Origin: Rhizobium altiplani
GTDB taxonomy: Bacteria > Pseudomonadota > Alphaproteobacteria > Rhizobiales > Rhizobiaceae
Assembly (NCBI RefSeq): GCF_001542405.1
Contig: NZ_LNCD01000138.1
Location: 62,001 to 126,000, forward strand
DNA: 64,000 nt
Reading direction: 5' to 3'
The notes under the pieces were generated by a model. That model made no database searches and was not told the origin of the DNA. It saw only the letters and a list, made by a program, of their open reading frames with translations. The position numbers and the translations under genes were made by a program. Positions 34,010 through 43,771 of this stretch are shown piece after piece (position 1 is the stretch's first letter; each line of letters begins with the position of its first letter).

Positions 34010-35314
34010 CTACACGTTCACTTTGGCTTTTCCGATTTCCCTCGACGTCGGCGTGCGTCCGATCATACGGCCAACGACCAGTACCAGAATTGCTGCAGCA
34101 GCCAGGCAGGCCGCGAGGAAGAACATCGGGGCAATGGTGCTGCCGGTCGAATCCTTTATCCACGGCACGACGTTCTGCGCGATAAATCCGCCCAGGTTTC
34201 CGACAGAATTGATTGCCGCCAGACCTGCGGCTGCACCCGCCCCTCGAAGGAATCGTGATGGTAGGCTCCAAAAAACAGGTTGCCCGGCAAAGATGCCCGC
34301 TGCCGCAACACAGAGAAAGGCAAACTGAAGCAGATGGTTCGGAATCACGGCGGACAGAACCAGGCAAACGGCGCCGACAACCGCTGGTACCACGATATAG
34401 GGCGTCTTCGACGAGGCTTTGTCTGCGGCTGACGGGACCGCATAGAGCGCGATTGCCACCAGCACCCATGGGATGATGTTGAGAAAGCCGTTGGCCGTAT
34501 TGCCGACCCCAAAGCTCTTGACGATGGTCGGAAGCCAATAGCTGAGACCGTATGCCGCTAGGGGAAACCCGATATAGCAGATCGCCATCAAGAGAACCCG
34601 CGGATTGACGAGCGCCTTGAAGCCATCGCTGGCGGTCGCCTCCATGCCAGCGTTCTCCAAAGCAAGGCGGTCCTTCAGCCAGGTCTTTTCCTCGGAATTC
34701 AGAAACGTCGCACTTTCAGGCCGATCTGAGAGGTAGATCAATGTAACGAAGCCCGCGACAACAGCGGGAATTCCCGTCACCAGGAAGACCCACTGCCAGC
34801 CTGCATGACCATAGAGACCATCCAGATCGAGCAACATACCGCCCAGTGGCGCGCCGACGGCATTCGCGAGAGCGCTGAAAATCATGAACAAGCCGACCAT
34901 CCTTCCGCGATAGGCGGACGGATACCAGAGAGTCAGCAGATACAGGACACCGGGAAAGAAGCCCGCTTCGCATGCCCCCAGCAAGAAACGGAGGATGTAG
35001 AACATCGTCGCATTCTGCGTGTAGGCGAGCGCTATCGTAACCGCACCCCACGACACCAGGATTCGCGCGAACCATTTGCTGGCCCCAAACCGGTCCAATA
35101 GAAGATTGCTTGGTACTTCAAATATGAAATAGCCGATGAAAAACAGCGAGGCGCCAAGACCGTAGGCGTATTCACTCATGCCGAGGGCGTCGACCATGTC
35201 TAGCTTGGCGAAACTGACGTTCTGGCGGTCGATGTATGCGATTAGGTAGAGGATGCCGAGAAACGGCATTAGTCGCCACGTAATTCTGGAAATGAGTTCT
35301 TTTTCGACAATCAC
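34010..35314 (-). CDS. MFS transporter, anion:cation symporter family
   Basis: The 434-residue inner-membrane protein has twelve likely helices. LIAYIDRQNVSFAKLDM in the first loop and GYFIFEVPSNLLLDRFGA are signatures of the ACS family, whose members import organic acids such as tartrate, phthalate, 4-hydroxyphenylacetate or hexuronates with protons. GTG 35314 was chosen: GGAGGG lies nine bases ahead and the family N-terminus (VEKELISRITWRLMPFL) begins there; the open frame upstream carries no conserved sequence. No enzyme genes adjoin it, so the substrate is open. Confidence 0.85.
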   Translation of the reverse strand: MIVEKELISRITWRLMPFLGILYLIAYIDRQNVSFAKLDMVDALGMSEYAYGLGASLFFIGYFIFEVPSNLLLDRFGASKWFARILVSWGAVTIALAYTQNATMFYILRFLLGACEAGFFPGVLYLLTLWYPSAYRGRMVGLFMIFSALANAVGAPLGGMLLDLDGLYGHAGWQWVFLVTGIPAVVAGFVTLIYLSDRPESATFLNSEEKTWLKDRLALENAGMEATASDGFKALVNPRVLLMAICYIGFPLAAYGLSYWLPTIVKSFGVGNTANGFLNIIPWVLVAIALYAVPSAADKASSKTPYIVVPAVVGAVCLVLSAVIPNHLLQFAFLCVAAAGIFAGQPVFWSLPSRFLRGAGAAAGLAAINSVGNLGGFIAQNVVPWIKDSTGSTIAPMFFLAACLAAAAILVLVVGRMIGRTPTSREIGKAKVNV

Positions 35315-36060
35315 GGTCTGCCCTCCGTATGCATTCCAATGACTGAGATAGGGCGTTAGTGCACTAATCAACCTCCACGTGAGTTCGCGCGAACTGAACC
35401 TGAAGTTCGCTTCGATGAATTCAAAGGAGATAAACGACCCCATCGCGGGTGCGACGGGCAGGTCGGGGTGATCACCGTCGAGAGAGGGGTATAATGCCCT
35501 TAATCAAATATTCGACGCGATGGCGGAAGAAATTGGCCTGGTCTGTCGCTTCACGCCAAGCTACATGACTGTATTGCCCCCCGAATGCGATCCGATCTAT
35601 CGCCCACGAGCAAGCCAGGATACCGAACAGGAAGAGTAAGCCGCGCATGCGGATACATTAGTCGCATTCTATTTAGAAATGACTAACACAGGCTCGGCCC
35701 AGCGTCTGGGATTGGTGAGCTTTGCAAATCCTGCATTGCACGACCGGCGGCCATAGCCGAAGTCCCGATCGATCCTCCCGGGTGGATCTATAGAGAAAAT
35801 TCTGACGACAGCCTCCATCACCTTACCAGGCCGCGCGTAGCGTTGCGCCGCTGATGGGGTCAACGCGGTGACCCGGGACGCTGCTTCTTCGCGGAACGAA
35901 AAGCGCATTGTCGCAGCATTCGGCGTAATATGAGTCTCGTTAGCCACGAACGAGCGGCATCGGAATTCTCGCTTAACCCGGCCTTGGACCTGTGCTTTTC
36001 TATGCGGGTATCCGGCCGGGAGCTGACTGGGCCGACTGTCGGGGGAATGGAGGGGAAGCT
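35315..36060. other. Gene-poor region with a short gene remnant
   Basis: This 750-bp stretch between the permease and the cyclase/TPR gene has no intact gene. A plus-strand frame at 35520-35639 looks like the C-terminal end of a lost gene; the remainder, including a short GGGTCAACGCGGTGACCC near-palindrome around 35856-35873, shows nothing I can name. Confidence 0.5.
35520..35639 (+). pseudogene. Possible C-terminal gene remnant
   Basis: A 39-residue frame (MAEEIGLVCRFTPSYMTVLP to DTEQEE) has a protein-like texture, with further in-frame residues (NALNQIFDA) before the ATG, and no ribosome site. It may be the tail of a truncated gene. The family is not recognised. Confidence 0.25.
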
Positions 36061-37839
36061 TTGGAGCGAAGGCTAGCCGCAATCCTAGTTGCCGATGTCG
36101 TCGGTTTTTCACGACTTGTCGAAGCCGATGAACGCAATACGCTTGCGGTTCTGATAAATTTACAGACCTCGGTGTTTCGTCCACTGATTGCAAGACATGC
36201 CGGCCGGCTGGTCAAATTGATGGGCGATGGGCTGATCGCCGAGTTCAGCTCGGTGGTTGAGGCTGTCTCGTGCGCAATCGCGATCCAGAACACACTGGCG
36301 AATGAACAGGAGCCGGCCGGTTCCGCAAACAGGATCATCCTTCGCATAGGCATCAATCTCGGTGATGTCGTGGTGGACGGTGACGACCTGCTCGGGGATG
36401 GTGTCAACGTTGCGGCCCGACTGGAGCAGTTGTGCCATCCGGGTGATCTTCTGATTTCGGGGGCAGCCTACGAACAGCTCGCTGGAAAGGTTGACGCGAA
36501 TTTCGACTACGCTGGTGAGCAGCACCTCAAGAACATCGCGCGGCCGATCAAGGCATACCATTTGCCACTCACCGGGTCTGCCTACGCTTCAACCGAAATT
36601 CCAAAATCGACGGGGCCTGCGATTGCCGTACTTCCATTTGAGAACATGTCCGGTGATCCGGAGCAGGCTTACTTCAGCGACGGAATAACTGAAGACATCA
36701 TCACGGAATTGGCACGGTTCACCGAGCTTATGGTGATAGCGAGAACCTCGTCATTTGCGCTACGCGGCCGAATGCTCGATTTGCGCGAGGTCGGCAGGAC
36801 GCTCAGCGCGGGCTATGTCGTAGAGGGGAGTGTAAGGCGCGCTGGTAACCGTGTTCGAATTACGGTCCAGCTCGTCGAGACAGCGAGCGGGACGCACCTA
36901 TGGGCGGATCGATATGACCGATCCCTTGACGATATTTTTTCCACTCAGGAGGAGATTGCGCAGAGCATCGTCGCCATGGTCGCACAACGCGTCATAGACG
37001 ACAACGAATTGACGTCACGACGCCGGCGACCGGAAGACATGCGGGCATATGATCTCTTTCTGCAGGGCAACCGCCTCTCTGACGACTTCAGGCCAGGAGC
37101 GCAGGAACGCGCGGAGGCGCTTTTTGAGCGCGCCGCTAAAATTGATCCGACGTTTGCCAGAGCCCATACAGGCCTTGCCTACATATACCTCAACCGCGCG
37201 TCGGACGGTGCTATTGGCATTCCAAGACAAGAGGATGAGAACAGGATCAAAGCGCTGCGTTCAGCCGAGATCGCTTTCGCCCTCGATCCGAGCGATCCGC
37301 GGGTTCAGTCCACACTGGGATACATTTGCTTGACGTGGCGAGACTTCAAACGAGCTGAACATCATCTTGGCCTGGCGAAGTCGATGAACCCCAACGATGC
37401 TACCATCCTGATAATGTGGGCATGGATGCAAGGAGCGATTGGGCGGGCTGAGGAGGGCTTGGCCGGTGCGGAGATCGCGTATCGACTGAACCCATTATAT
37501 CCCAGTTGGTACAACTATTATAAATCCCGCCTCCTCTTCCAAACGGAGCGATACGGCGAAGCGGTCGTCCTTCTCGAACAGCGAACATTCGCCACGCCGG
37601 AAAGGGAGCCGCGAGACATGGCGTGGCGCGCGGCCGCCTACGCTTACCTCAACCGGATCGAGGATGCAGAGAAATGCGGCCGGGTCTTCCTCGATGCTGT
37701 CAACAGGCGATGGTGCGGAGATGCGACCGCGGGTCCGGTTGACTATGTAAACTGGCTTGTAGATGTCTCATACCTCAGAGAAGAAAAGGACGTTGATCGG
37801 CTGCGCCAAGGATTGAGGCTTGCGGGTCTACCCGCGTGA
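36061..37839 (+). CDS. Class III adenylate cyclase with TPR region
   Basis: The 592-residue protein begins with a class III nucleotide cyclase domain (about 1-180): VADVVGFSRL supplies the first metal aspartate, LMGDGLIAEF the second, and GDGVNVAARLEQL is the transition-state region. A middle part (about 200-320) with IAVLPFENMSGDPEQAYFSDGI is the beta-rich linker seen in the rhizobial cyclase/TPR family, followed by tetratricopeptide repeats (about 350-560). TTG 36061 is taken as start since GGAGGGG lies seven bases ahead and the conserved ERRLAAILVADV begins there. Sinorhizobium encodes many such paralogues; signal and target are unknown. Confidence 0.85.
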   Translation: MERRLAAILVADVVGFSRLVEADERNTLAVLINLQTSVFRPLIARHAGRLVKLMGDGLIAEFSSVVEAVSCAIAIQNTLANEQEPAGSANRIILRIGINLGDVVVDGDDLLGDGVNVAARLEQLCHPGDLLISGAAYEQLAGKVDANFDYAGEQHLKNIARPIKAYHLPLTGSAYASTEIPKSTGPAIAVLPFENMSGDPEQAYFSDGITEDIITELARFTELMVIARTSSFALRGRMLDLREVGRTLSAGYVVEGSVRRAGNRVRITVQLVETASGTHLWADRYDRSLDDIFSTQEEIAQSIVAMVAQRVIDDNELTSRRRRPEDMRAYDLFLQGNRLSDDFRPGAQERAEALFERAAKIDPTFARAHTGLAYIYLNRASDGAIGIPRQEDENRIKALRSAEIAFALDPSDPRVQSTLGYICLTWRDFKRAEHHLGLAKSMNPNDATILIMWAWMQGAIGRAEEGLAGAEIAYRLNPLYPSWYNYYKSRLLFQTERYGEAVVLLEQRTFATPEREPRDMAWRAAAYAYLNRIEDAEKCGRVFLDAVNRRWCGDATAGPVDYVNWLVDVSYLREEKDVDRLRQGLRLAGLPA

Positions 37840-37869
37840 GGGGCGAAACGCGAACCCGCTGCCATGCCA

Positions 37870-40800
37870 TCAATGAAAGTTCCTCGCCTTCACCCTCAAG
37901 GTATCGATATGCAGGTCCGGGACGAAAATGTCCCTCGGCTTGGCCGCCCCATCACGTGAGTCTGGGCTGCCTGGCGAACCATGCGCAAATTCATCGCCCC
38001 TACCTGTCGGCAACTTGAAGTCCAGATCGCGATCAGTCAGCTCGCCTAATTCACCGGACAGGTCGAAAAGCTGCTGCGCGACAAGATGTGCGACCTCTCC
38101 CTCGCGCTGAACGCGACCGTTTATCGCCATCATCGACGATCCGAGGACGATCCGACGCCGGCGTTCGAACAGGCTTGGCCAGACGACGAGATTGGCCGGC
38201 CCAGTTTCATCCTCGATGGTGATGAACATCACGCCTTTCGCCGAGCCAGGCTTTTGTCTTACAAGGACGAGACCTGCCGTCATCAACCATCGACCGTCAC
38301 GAGCGTTCATGGCTTCGGCACACGTGACGATGCGGCGTGCCGCCAGCTCCTTTCTGAGGAAGGCAATCGGATGGTCGCGCAGTGTTAGTCCGACATGACT
38401 GTAATCTGCGACAACGTTATGACCCGCGGTCATCTGTCGGAGTGCGACCTCAGGCTCCTGCTGCTCGGTGATCGCACGTGCTTCACGTTCGGAAGCGGCG
38501 GCGAACAGAGGAAGAGGTTCGTCACGCAGGGCCTTGATGGCCCAGATCGCATCCCGGCGCTGGAGCTTCAGCGACGGCAGGAAGGCATCGGCTTCGGCAA
38601 GTTGTACAAGCGCTTCCGTTGGGACATGCGATCGCCGCCAAACATCGTCGACCGTTTCGAAGGATGCGTTCATCCTGGCGGCGACGATCCGGGCAGAATC
38701 GGCTACGGCCAGTCCCTTCACCAAGCGCATTCCGAGGCGGACCGCGTGGCGATTGGTTCTTTCGATACGCTCGAGTGTACAATCCCAGCGCGACTGGTTG
38801 ATGCAGACGGGCCGGACTTCAATTCCATGGGCACGCGCATCCTGGACGATCTGGGCAGGCGCGTAGAAGCCCATCGGCTGCGAGTTCAGCAGAGCGGTGC
38901 AGAAGACGTCGGGGAAATGGCGCTTCACATAGTTCGAGGCATAGGCGATCAGCGCGAAGGAGGCAGCATGGCTTTCCGGGAAGCCGTATGAACCGAATCC
39001 TTCGAGCTGGCTGAACGTCTTCTCCGCAAACTCGGCCGAGTATCCATTCTTGATCATCCCCGAGACCAGCTTCTCCTTGAAGCGACTGACGCCGCCGGTG
39101 AACTTGAATGTGGCCATCGACTTGCGAAGCTGGTCGGCTTCGCCGCCGGTAAAGCCAGCGCAGACCATCGCCACCTTCATGGCTGACTCCTGGAAGAGTG
39201 GCACCCCCAGCGTCTTTCCGAGAACGGCTTCCAGTTCCGGTGTCGGGTACTCGACAGGCTCCTTGCCCTCTCGGCGTCGGAGGTAGGGATGGACCATGTC
39301 GCCCTGAATCGGACCCGGGCGGACGATAGCCACTTGGATGACAAGATCGTAGAAGGTCCTCGGCTTCATGCGCGGAAGCATGGCCATCTGTGCACGTGAC
39401 TCGATCTGGAATGTTCCGAGTGTGTCCGCCTTGCGGATCATCGCATAGGTGGCCTTGTCTTCCTGGGGGATTCCCGCGAGGTCGAGGTCCTCGCCTTTGT
39501 GCTCGCGAAGCAGATCGAAGGCCTTGGACATGCAGGTCAGCATGCCGAGCGCCAGAACATCGACTTTCATGAACTTTAGAGCCTCTATGTCGTCCTTGTC
39601 CCATTCGATCACCTGACGGTCGGCCATGGATGCCGGCTCGATGGGAACGAGATCGTCGAGTCGGTCATGGGTCAGCACGAAGCCGCCCGGATGCTGACCG
39701 AGATGACGGGGCGCGCCCATCAGTTGCTGGGCGAGCTTGAGCGTCAGAGCAAGCCGCCGGTCCTCAGGATTAAGGCCCTGTTCCCGCAGGCTCCGGTCGC
39801 TTGCCAGTTCATCCGACCAAGACCACATGCCTGCCGATAGCGCCTTGATGATATCCTCCGGCAACCCGAGCGCCTTGCCGACGTCGCGGATTGCGCCCTT
39901 GGCTCGGTACCGCGTTACGGTCGAACAGAGGGCTGCCTTGTCGTGACCGTAGGTCGTGTAAATCCACTGGATGATCTCCTCGCGACGCTCGTGTTCGAAG
40001 TCGACGTCGATATCTGGCGGTTCGTCGCGCTCCTGGCTCACAAAACGCTCGAACAGGAGATCGTTGGTCTCGGGATCGATCGAGGTGATCCCCAGAATGT
40101 AGCAGACGGCCGAATTTGCCGCCGATCCCCTGCCCTGACAAAGAATACCCTTTGAGCGCGCGAAACGAACGATGCTGAACACTGTCAGAAAGTACGGCGC
40201 GTACTTCATCGTGCGGATCAGGTCCAGTTCGTGTTTTATGGCCCTGAGGACCTTCTGGGGCAAGCCTTCCGGATATCGGATTGGGATGCATTCGCGGACG
40301 TAATGCTCGAGCGACTGCTGCGCGTCCATGCCCATTACGACCGCTTCTTCGGGATATTGGTAGCTCAGCTCTTCAAGAGAAAACCCGCAGCGTTCGACGA
40401 TCTCCATCGTCCGCGCCAGCGCCTCGCGGTAGCGTGGGAACAGGCGCTCCATCTCCTCGGGCGGCTTGAGGTATCTGTCAGCATGCCGTTCGCGCTCGAA
40501 GCCGATCTCATCGATCGTGGTGTTTTTGCGAATGCAAGTGACGACATCCTGCAACTGGCGGCGGCCGGGCTCGTGGAACAGGACATCATTGGTGACGACG
40601 GTTTTCACACGGTGACGCGCAGCCATCTTCGAAATCTCGTGAAGCCGCATCTGGTCGTTCGGTCGGCGCCTCAGGCAGAGAGACACATAGGCCCGATTGC
40701 CGAATACCTCTGCCACCTTGCGAAGCTGGGCAGCGCAGTTCGCGTCCGGCAGATCGGGTAACAGGATGGCCAAAAGTCCTTCTGAATAAGCAACGACATC

Positions 40801-41127
40801 ATCGAGCCCCAGGATGCACTTGCCCTTTCCGCCTCGGCTCTTGCCAAGTGTGAGCAGCCTGGTCAGCCGCGAGTACGCGTTGCGATTGGTTGGATAGACA
40901 AGGATCGACATCCCGTCCTGCAGGTCGAGCCGACATCCGACAACAAGGCGCAAGCCTGTCGCGCGCGATGCCTCGAGTGCCCGGACAATCCCGGCAAGGC
41001 TGTTGCGGTCAGCAACGCCGATCGCCTCGATGCCAAGTGTCTTTGCGGTGGCAAACAGCTCGTCGGCGCTGCTTGCGCCACGCAGGAAACTGAAATGGGT
41101 CGTGACTTGGAGCTCGGCGTATCTCAT
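37870..41127 (-). CDS. dnaE2: Error-prone DNA polymerase DnaE2 (ImuC)
   Basis: The 1085-residue C-family polymerase performs SOS translesion synthesis. The N-terminal PHP domain starts YAELQVTTHFSFLRGASS; CQGRGSAANSAVCYILGIT and PDIDVDFEHERREEII carry the polymerase active-site aspartates; a helix-hairpin-helix and an OB domain (VKGVMFITIEDETG) close it. Length fits DnaE2 rather than the replicative DnaE1. The ATG overlaps the imuB stop (ATGA), giving an imuA-imuB-dnaE2 operon. It ends 30 bases from the convergent cyclase gene. Confidence 0.95.
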   Translation of the reverse strand: MRYAELQVTTHFSFLRGASSADELFATAKTLGIEAIGVADRNSLAGIVRALEASRATGLRLVVGCRLDLQDGMSILVYPTNRNAYSRLTRLLTLGKSRGGKGKCILGLDDVVAYSEGLLAILLPDLPDANCAAQLRKVAEVFGNRAYVSLCLRRRPNDQMRLHEISKMAARHRVKTVVTNDVLFHEPGRRQLQDVVTCIRKNTTIDEIGFERERHADRYLKPPEEMERLFPRYREALARTMEIVERCGFSLEELSYQYPEEAVVMGMDAQQSLEHYVRECIPIRYPEGLPQKVLRAIKHELDLIRTMKYAPYFLTVFSIVRFARSKGILCQGRGSAANSAVCYILGITSIDPETNDLLFERFVSQERDEPPDIDVDFEHERREEIIQWIYTTYGHDKAALCSTVTRYRAKGAIRDVGKALGLPEDIIKALSAGMWSWSDELASDRSLREQGLNPEDRRLALTLKLAQQLMGAPRHLGQHPGGFVLTHDRLDDLVPIEPASMADRQVIEWDKDDIEALKFMKVDVLALGMLTCMSKAFDLLREHKGEDLDLAGIPQEDKATYAMIRKADTLGTFQIESRAQMAMLPRMKPRTFYDLVIQVAIVRPGPIQGDMVHPYLRRREGKEPVEYPTPELEAVLGKTLGVPLFQESAMKVAMVCAGFTGGEADQLRKSMATFKFTGGVSRFKEKLVSGMIKNGYSAEFAEKTFSQLEGFGSYGFPESHAASFALIAYASNYVKRHFPDVFCTALLNSQPMGFYAPAQIVQDARAHGIEVRPVCINQSRWDCTLERIERTNRHAVRLGMRLVKGLAVADSARIVAARMNASFETVDDVWRRSHVPTEALVQLAEADAFLPSLKLQRRDAIWAIKALRDEPLPLFAAASEREARAITEQQEPEVALRQMTAGHNVVADYSHVGLTLRDHPIAFLRKELAARRIVTCAEAMNARDGRWLMTAGLVLVRQKPGSAKGVMFITIEDETGPANLVVWPSLFERRRRIVLGSSMMAINGRVQREGEVAHLVAQQLFDLSGELGELTDRDLDFKLPTGRGDEFAHGSPGSPDSRDGAAKPRDIFVPDLHIDTLRVKARNFH

Positions 41128-42635
41128 CCGAATATTCCGTGCATGAACCATCGATGGGATCCTGTCTCGGAGTCGACCCCGTCACCCGACCTGAATACCC
41201 AAAAACGCTCGCCGCCTTCGTCCTCGACAACAAAGTAGTCGCGCACTGCCTCTAGTTCACTGTCGCGCTTCCACCACTCGCCGAAAACGCGTTCAGGACC
41301 ATCAGCGCGTTTGACCTTTCGTCGTTTGCCACGCCAAGTGATACTCGCAGGCGGATGATCAGGCAGGAGTGCGATAACTTCGATCTGGTCTGGGCGGGCG
41401 AGCAATCGCACAGGCCGGGGCCAGTGGTGCGCCCACGTTTCCTCGACATCTGGAGCGGCAGCCGCGATCCGCAGTACACTGCGCTCGGGAACATCTGAGG
41501 CGAACGGCGCAACCCGGTAGACCCGTTGCCCTCTATTGCCAAACACGTCGATCAGCGGCGTGATGTCATCGTCCTGCTCCTCTATCAGGTCAGAGGCTCG
41601 CTGCTCCCCTTCAAGCGGCTGCGTCATAACCGCCGCCAATGTCATCTTTTCGATTCCGAACCCCGGTTCGATTCTTTCAATACGATCTCGAAAGAGCTTC
41701 GACAGCCAGGCAACGTCGCGAGCAGGTTTGGCGGTTCCTGCACGGATTGCCTGGCGTGTACCGTCAACTTTCTCAACAATGAGATCGGTTCGCCGCACGC
41801 CAAGACCCTTGCGCTCCAGTTCGGCGACGAGCTGCACAACGAGCCGAGCAACATATTTGTTAATGGTTTCTGCGGCACCGATCGGCTCGGCAAAGACCCT
41901 GCTGACCTCTATCAGCTCAGGTACCCGGATCGGATCAATCGGCTCGGCGACCCGATCAAAAATCTGATCCAGGCGACGTCCAAGTTCCGGACCGAAGCGA
42001 AGGGTCAGCGGTGCTCGGGGTGTTGCTGATAACTCCCCAATCGACTTGAAACCGAGAATATTGAGATCGCTAACGATCTTGGCCGGAAGCCTGAGCAATG
42101 AAAGAGGAAGGTGTTCGACGGCCCCGACCGTCTGTCCAATTGGAACTATGACCGTCCGCGTTCGGATCGCGCGAGCACAAGCGTGTGCCGCTCCCCAAGT
42201 GTCGGCCACAGCAACCCGCGCTGTCAGTCCTTTCCCATGGAACCGGTTGGCTATTCCGGTCAACATCGGCAGCTCCCCACCCTGAAGATGGTCAGCACCT
42301 TCCGTGTCCATAACAATGCCATCGGGCTCATCAACGGCGACGATCGGGGAATACTGGCTGAGTGCCCAAAGCGTGATCCTTGAGAGAGCTGCTGCGTCGG
42401 CCGCCGGATCGGCGTCGATCAGCATCAAGCCCCTGAAGATGGCCTGGGCTTTTGCCGCCGCCATCCCAACACGGACTCCCGCTTTCTTTGCTGCGGCGTC
42501 GGCCGCCGAGACCCATCGCTTTGGGCCGCTCTTTGCGATTACGGCAACGGGTTGCTCAACGGGAATAGAAGGGTCGTTGCGACGTATTCGATCCGTCGCC
42601 AACTCCGGCAGATAGATGGATACGACCCTGGACAT
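41124..42635 (-). CDS. imuB: ImuB, catalytically inactive Y-family polymerase-like mutasome hub
   Basis: The 503-residue protein has the Y-family fold (starts SRVVSIYLPELATDRIRR) but lacks the DxD catalytic acids at its first motif, as expected of ImuB, which recruits DnaE2 to the beta clamp. The C-terminal part (RVYRVAPFASDVPERS, then WRGKRRKVKRADGPERVFGEWW) is the conserved ImuB tail. ATG 42635 has AGGAG six bases upstream, inside the end of imuA. Operon partner of dnaE2. Confidence 0.9.
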   Translation of the reverse strand: MSRVVSIYLPELATDRIRRNDPSIPVEQPVAVIAKSGPKRWVSAADAAAKKAGVRVGMAAAKAQAIFRGLMLIDADPAADAAALSRITLWALSQYSPIVAVDEPDGIVMDTEGADHLQGGELPMLTGIANRFHGKGLTARVAVADTWGAAHACARAIRTRTVIVPIGQTVGAVEHLPLSLLRLPAKIVSDLNILGFKSIGELSATPRAPLTLRFGPELGRRLDQIFDRVAEPIDPIRVPELIEVSRVFAEPIGAAETINKYVARLVVQLVAELERKGLGVRRTDLIVEKVDGTRQAIRAGTAKPARDVAWLSKLFRDRIERIEPGFGIEKMTLAAVMTQPLEGEQRASDLIEEQDDDITPLIDVFGNRGQRVYRVAPFASDVPERSVLRIAAAAPDVEETWAHHWPRPVRLLARPDQIEVIALLPDHPPASITWRGKRRKVKRADGPERVFGEWWKRDSELEAVRDYFVVEDEGGERFWVFRSGDGVDSETGSHRWFMHGIFG

Positions 42636-43305
42636 CACACGCTCCTACGAAAAACTCAGCGCACTCACCCGCCTTCACCCGCATCAGTTCCGGAAACCAT
42701 CTCGGCCTTGCCACACCCCGAACCGGAAGCTCCTCCGACGGCACGACGCTCACACGCCACCTGGTCGCTGACGCGGACGGTTGGCCGAGGTCGGAGGCCT
42801 CCGCCTGTCGCCGCCAGCGTCGAACGACCGGACCCATGGTTCCCGTTTTTCGGCGGAAAGCTGCAGCCTGCGGGAGGCTGTCATCGGCAATCGGACAAGT
42901 TCGGCCGACCGCTCCGAGACCGCCGAACGAAAGGGTCTCCTCCATGGAAGCAAGCACGTCTTCCTCCTTGTCGCCTCGACGAAGACGACGCGGTCTGGCT
43001 GAAGGCCAGCCTGAGCCAAAGCCGGAAAGAGGTCCGGCCTCGTCAGGCACCAGATGACCTTGCCCTTGGTACGCGCGGCTATCCCGGCGGCAAACAAAGC
43101 GGCTGCCGCGCCGTCGGACGGTGCCCGATCCTCCGCCAGCGAACTCATGCAACGCACCGAAGGACAGTCCGCCTCCAGGCAGGTGCTCATCGATCTCGTG
43201 AACACCGAACGGCAGAACCTGATTGCGACGCACTAAGCCACCTTCGAGGTGCGCGATACGCTCCCGAAGTTCGGTGATGACAGGATTTGCGCCTCGTTGC
43301 GCCAT
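42556..43305 (-). pseudogene. imuA: imuA (RecA-like mutasome subunit) with four compensating frameshifts
   Basis: The start (ELRERIAHLEGG, then VHEIDEHLPGGGLSFGALHEFAGGG) and end (TGTMGPVVRRWRRQAEASDLGQ to ELMRVKAGECAEFFVGACD) are clearly ImuA in one frame. Two internal stretches are ImuA only in another frame: DGAAAALFAAGIAARTKGKV through DRVVFVEA (about 43115-42975) and ELVRLPMTASRRLQL through AEK (about 42905-42850). This implies an extra base near 43116, a loss near 42970, an extra base near 42904 and a loss in an A-run near 42849. The indels balance so that one frame stays open over 249 codons, but with two scrambled segments. Either real decay or sequencing error. Confidence 0.8.
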
Positions 43306-43354
43306 CTGTAGCCTTCGTCAATTCAAGGGTTCCATCTCGTTCAAAAGCGAGTAT

Positions 43355-43369
43355 GTTCTACATTTGTTC
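43355..43369. promoter_or_regulatory. LexA (SOS) box, alphaproteobacterial GTTC-N7-GTTC
   Basis: GTTCTACATTTGTTC matches the alphaproteobacterial LexA consensus of two direct GTTC half-sites seven bases apart. It lies 50 bp upstream of imuA and 142 bp from the divergent small Cys-rich gene that precedes dinB, so it may control both DNA-damage units. Confidence 0.8.
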
Positions 43370-43510
43370 CCTTCCGGATTTTGAGTCAACGGGCGCGTTT
43401 CAGGTGGATTTTGAACCAACAAGCCATCCACAGAAGCGCGGCGCGACGATCCATGAGGGAATTCAATGCGCTAGCAAACGCTGGTCGACAGGGCGTGCAA
43501 TATCTTCCGG

Positions 43511-43771
43511 ATGAGAAAAAATTTCTGCGATGAACCAACGCTGCGAGATTACCGAGGCTCTGTCGTCACCCTCGACTGCGCTGCGTGTGAGAGAGCGACC
43601 GATCTCGACCGGAAGGCCCTCGTCAGACAATATGGAGCGAGCCTGTCCTTCCGGCAGCTCCGGCGGCGGCTTGCCGTTGGCTGTTCGCGAATGAATGGCG
43701 TGGATGGCATCGACCGTTGTCAGGCCCGGTTTCCTTGCCTGGTGCGTACTACAGAGACGCCCGATGAGTGA
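43511..43771 (+). CDS. Small Cys-rich (zinc-ribbon-like) protein coupled to dinB
   Basis: The 86-residue product has LDCAACERATDLDRKALV with a CxxC pair, then SFRQLRRRLAVGCSRM and a further cysteine-rich end (IDRCQARFPC). Four or more cysteines suggest one zinc site. Its stop overlaps the dinB start by eight bases, so the two are translationally coupled. I know no function; similar short proteins occur in alphaproteobacteria. Linkage to dinB and a nearby LexA box suggests a role in the damage response. Confidence 0.65.
   Translation: MRKNFCDEPTLRDYRGSVVTLDCAACERATDLDRKALVRQYGASLSFRQLRRRLAVGCSRMNGVDGIDRCQARFPCLVRTTETPDE

Noticed and set aside
34010..35443. Extended N-terminus of the MFS transporter up to 35443
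   Set aside because: The extra 43 residues are not family-like; GTG 35314 has a strong ribosome site and matches the usual N-terminus.
38819..39604. Alternative minus-strand frame inside dnaE2
   Set aside because: The dnaE2 frame is continuous with all motifs; this frame is Arg/Pro/Gly-rich noise.
43329..43342. Second LexA-like site GTTC-N6-GTTC
   Set aside because: Spacing is six instead of seven bases; the neighbouring GTTC-N7-GTTC site fits the consensus and suffices.
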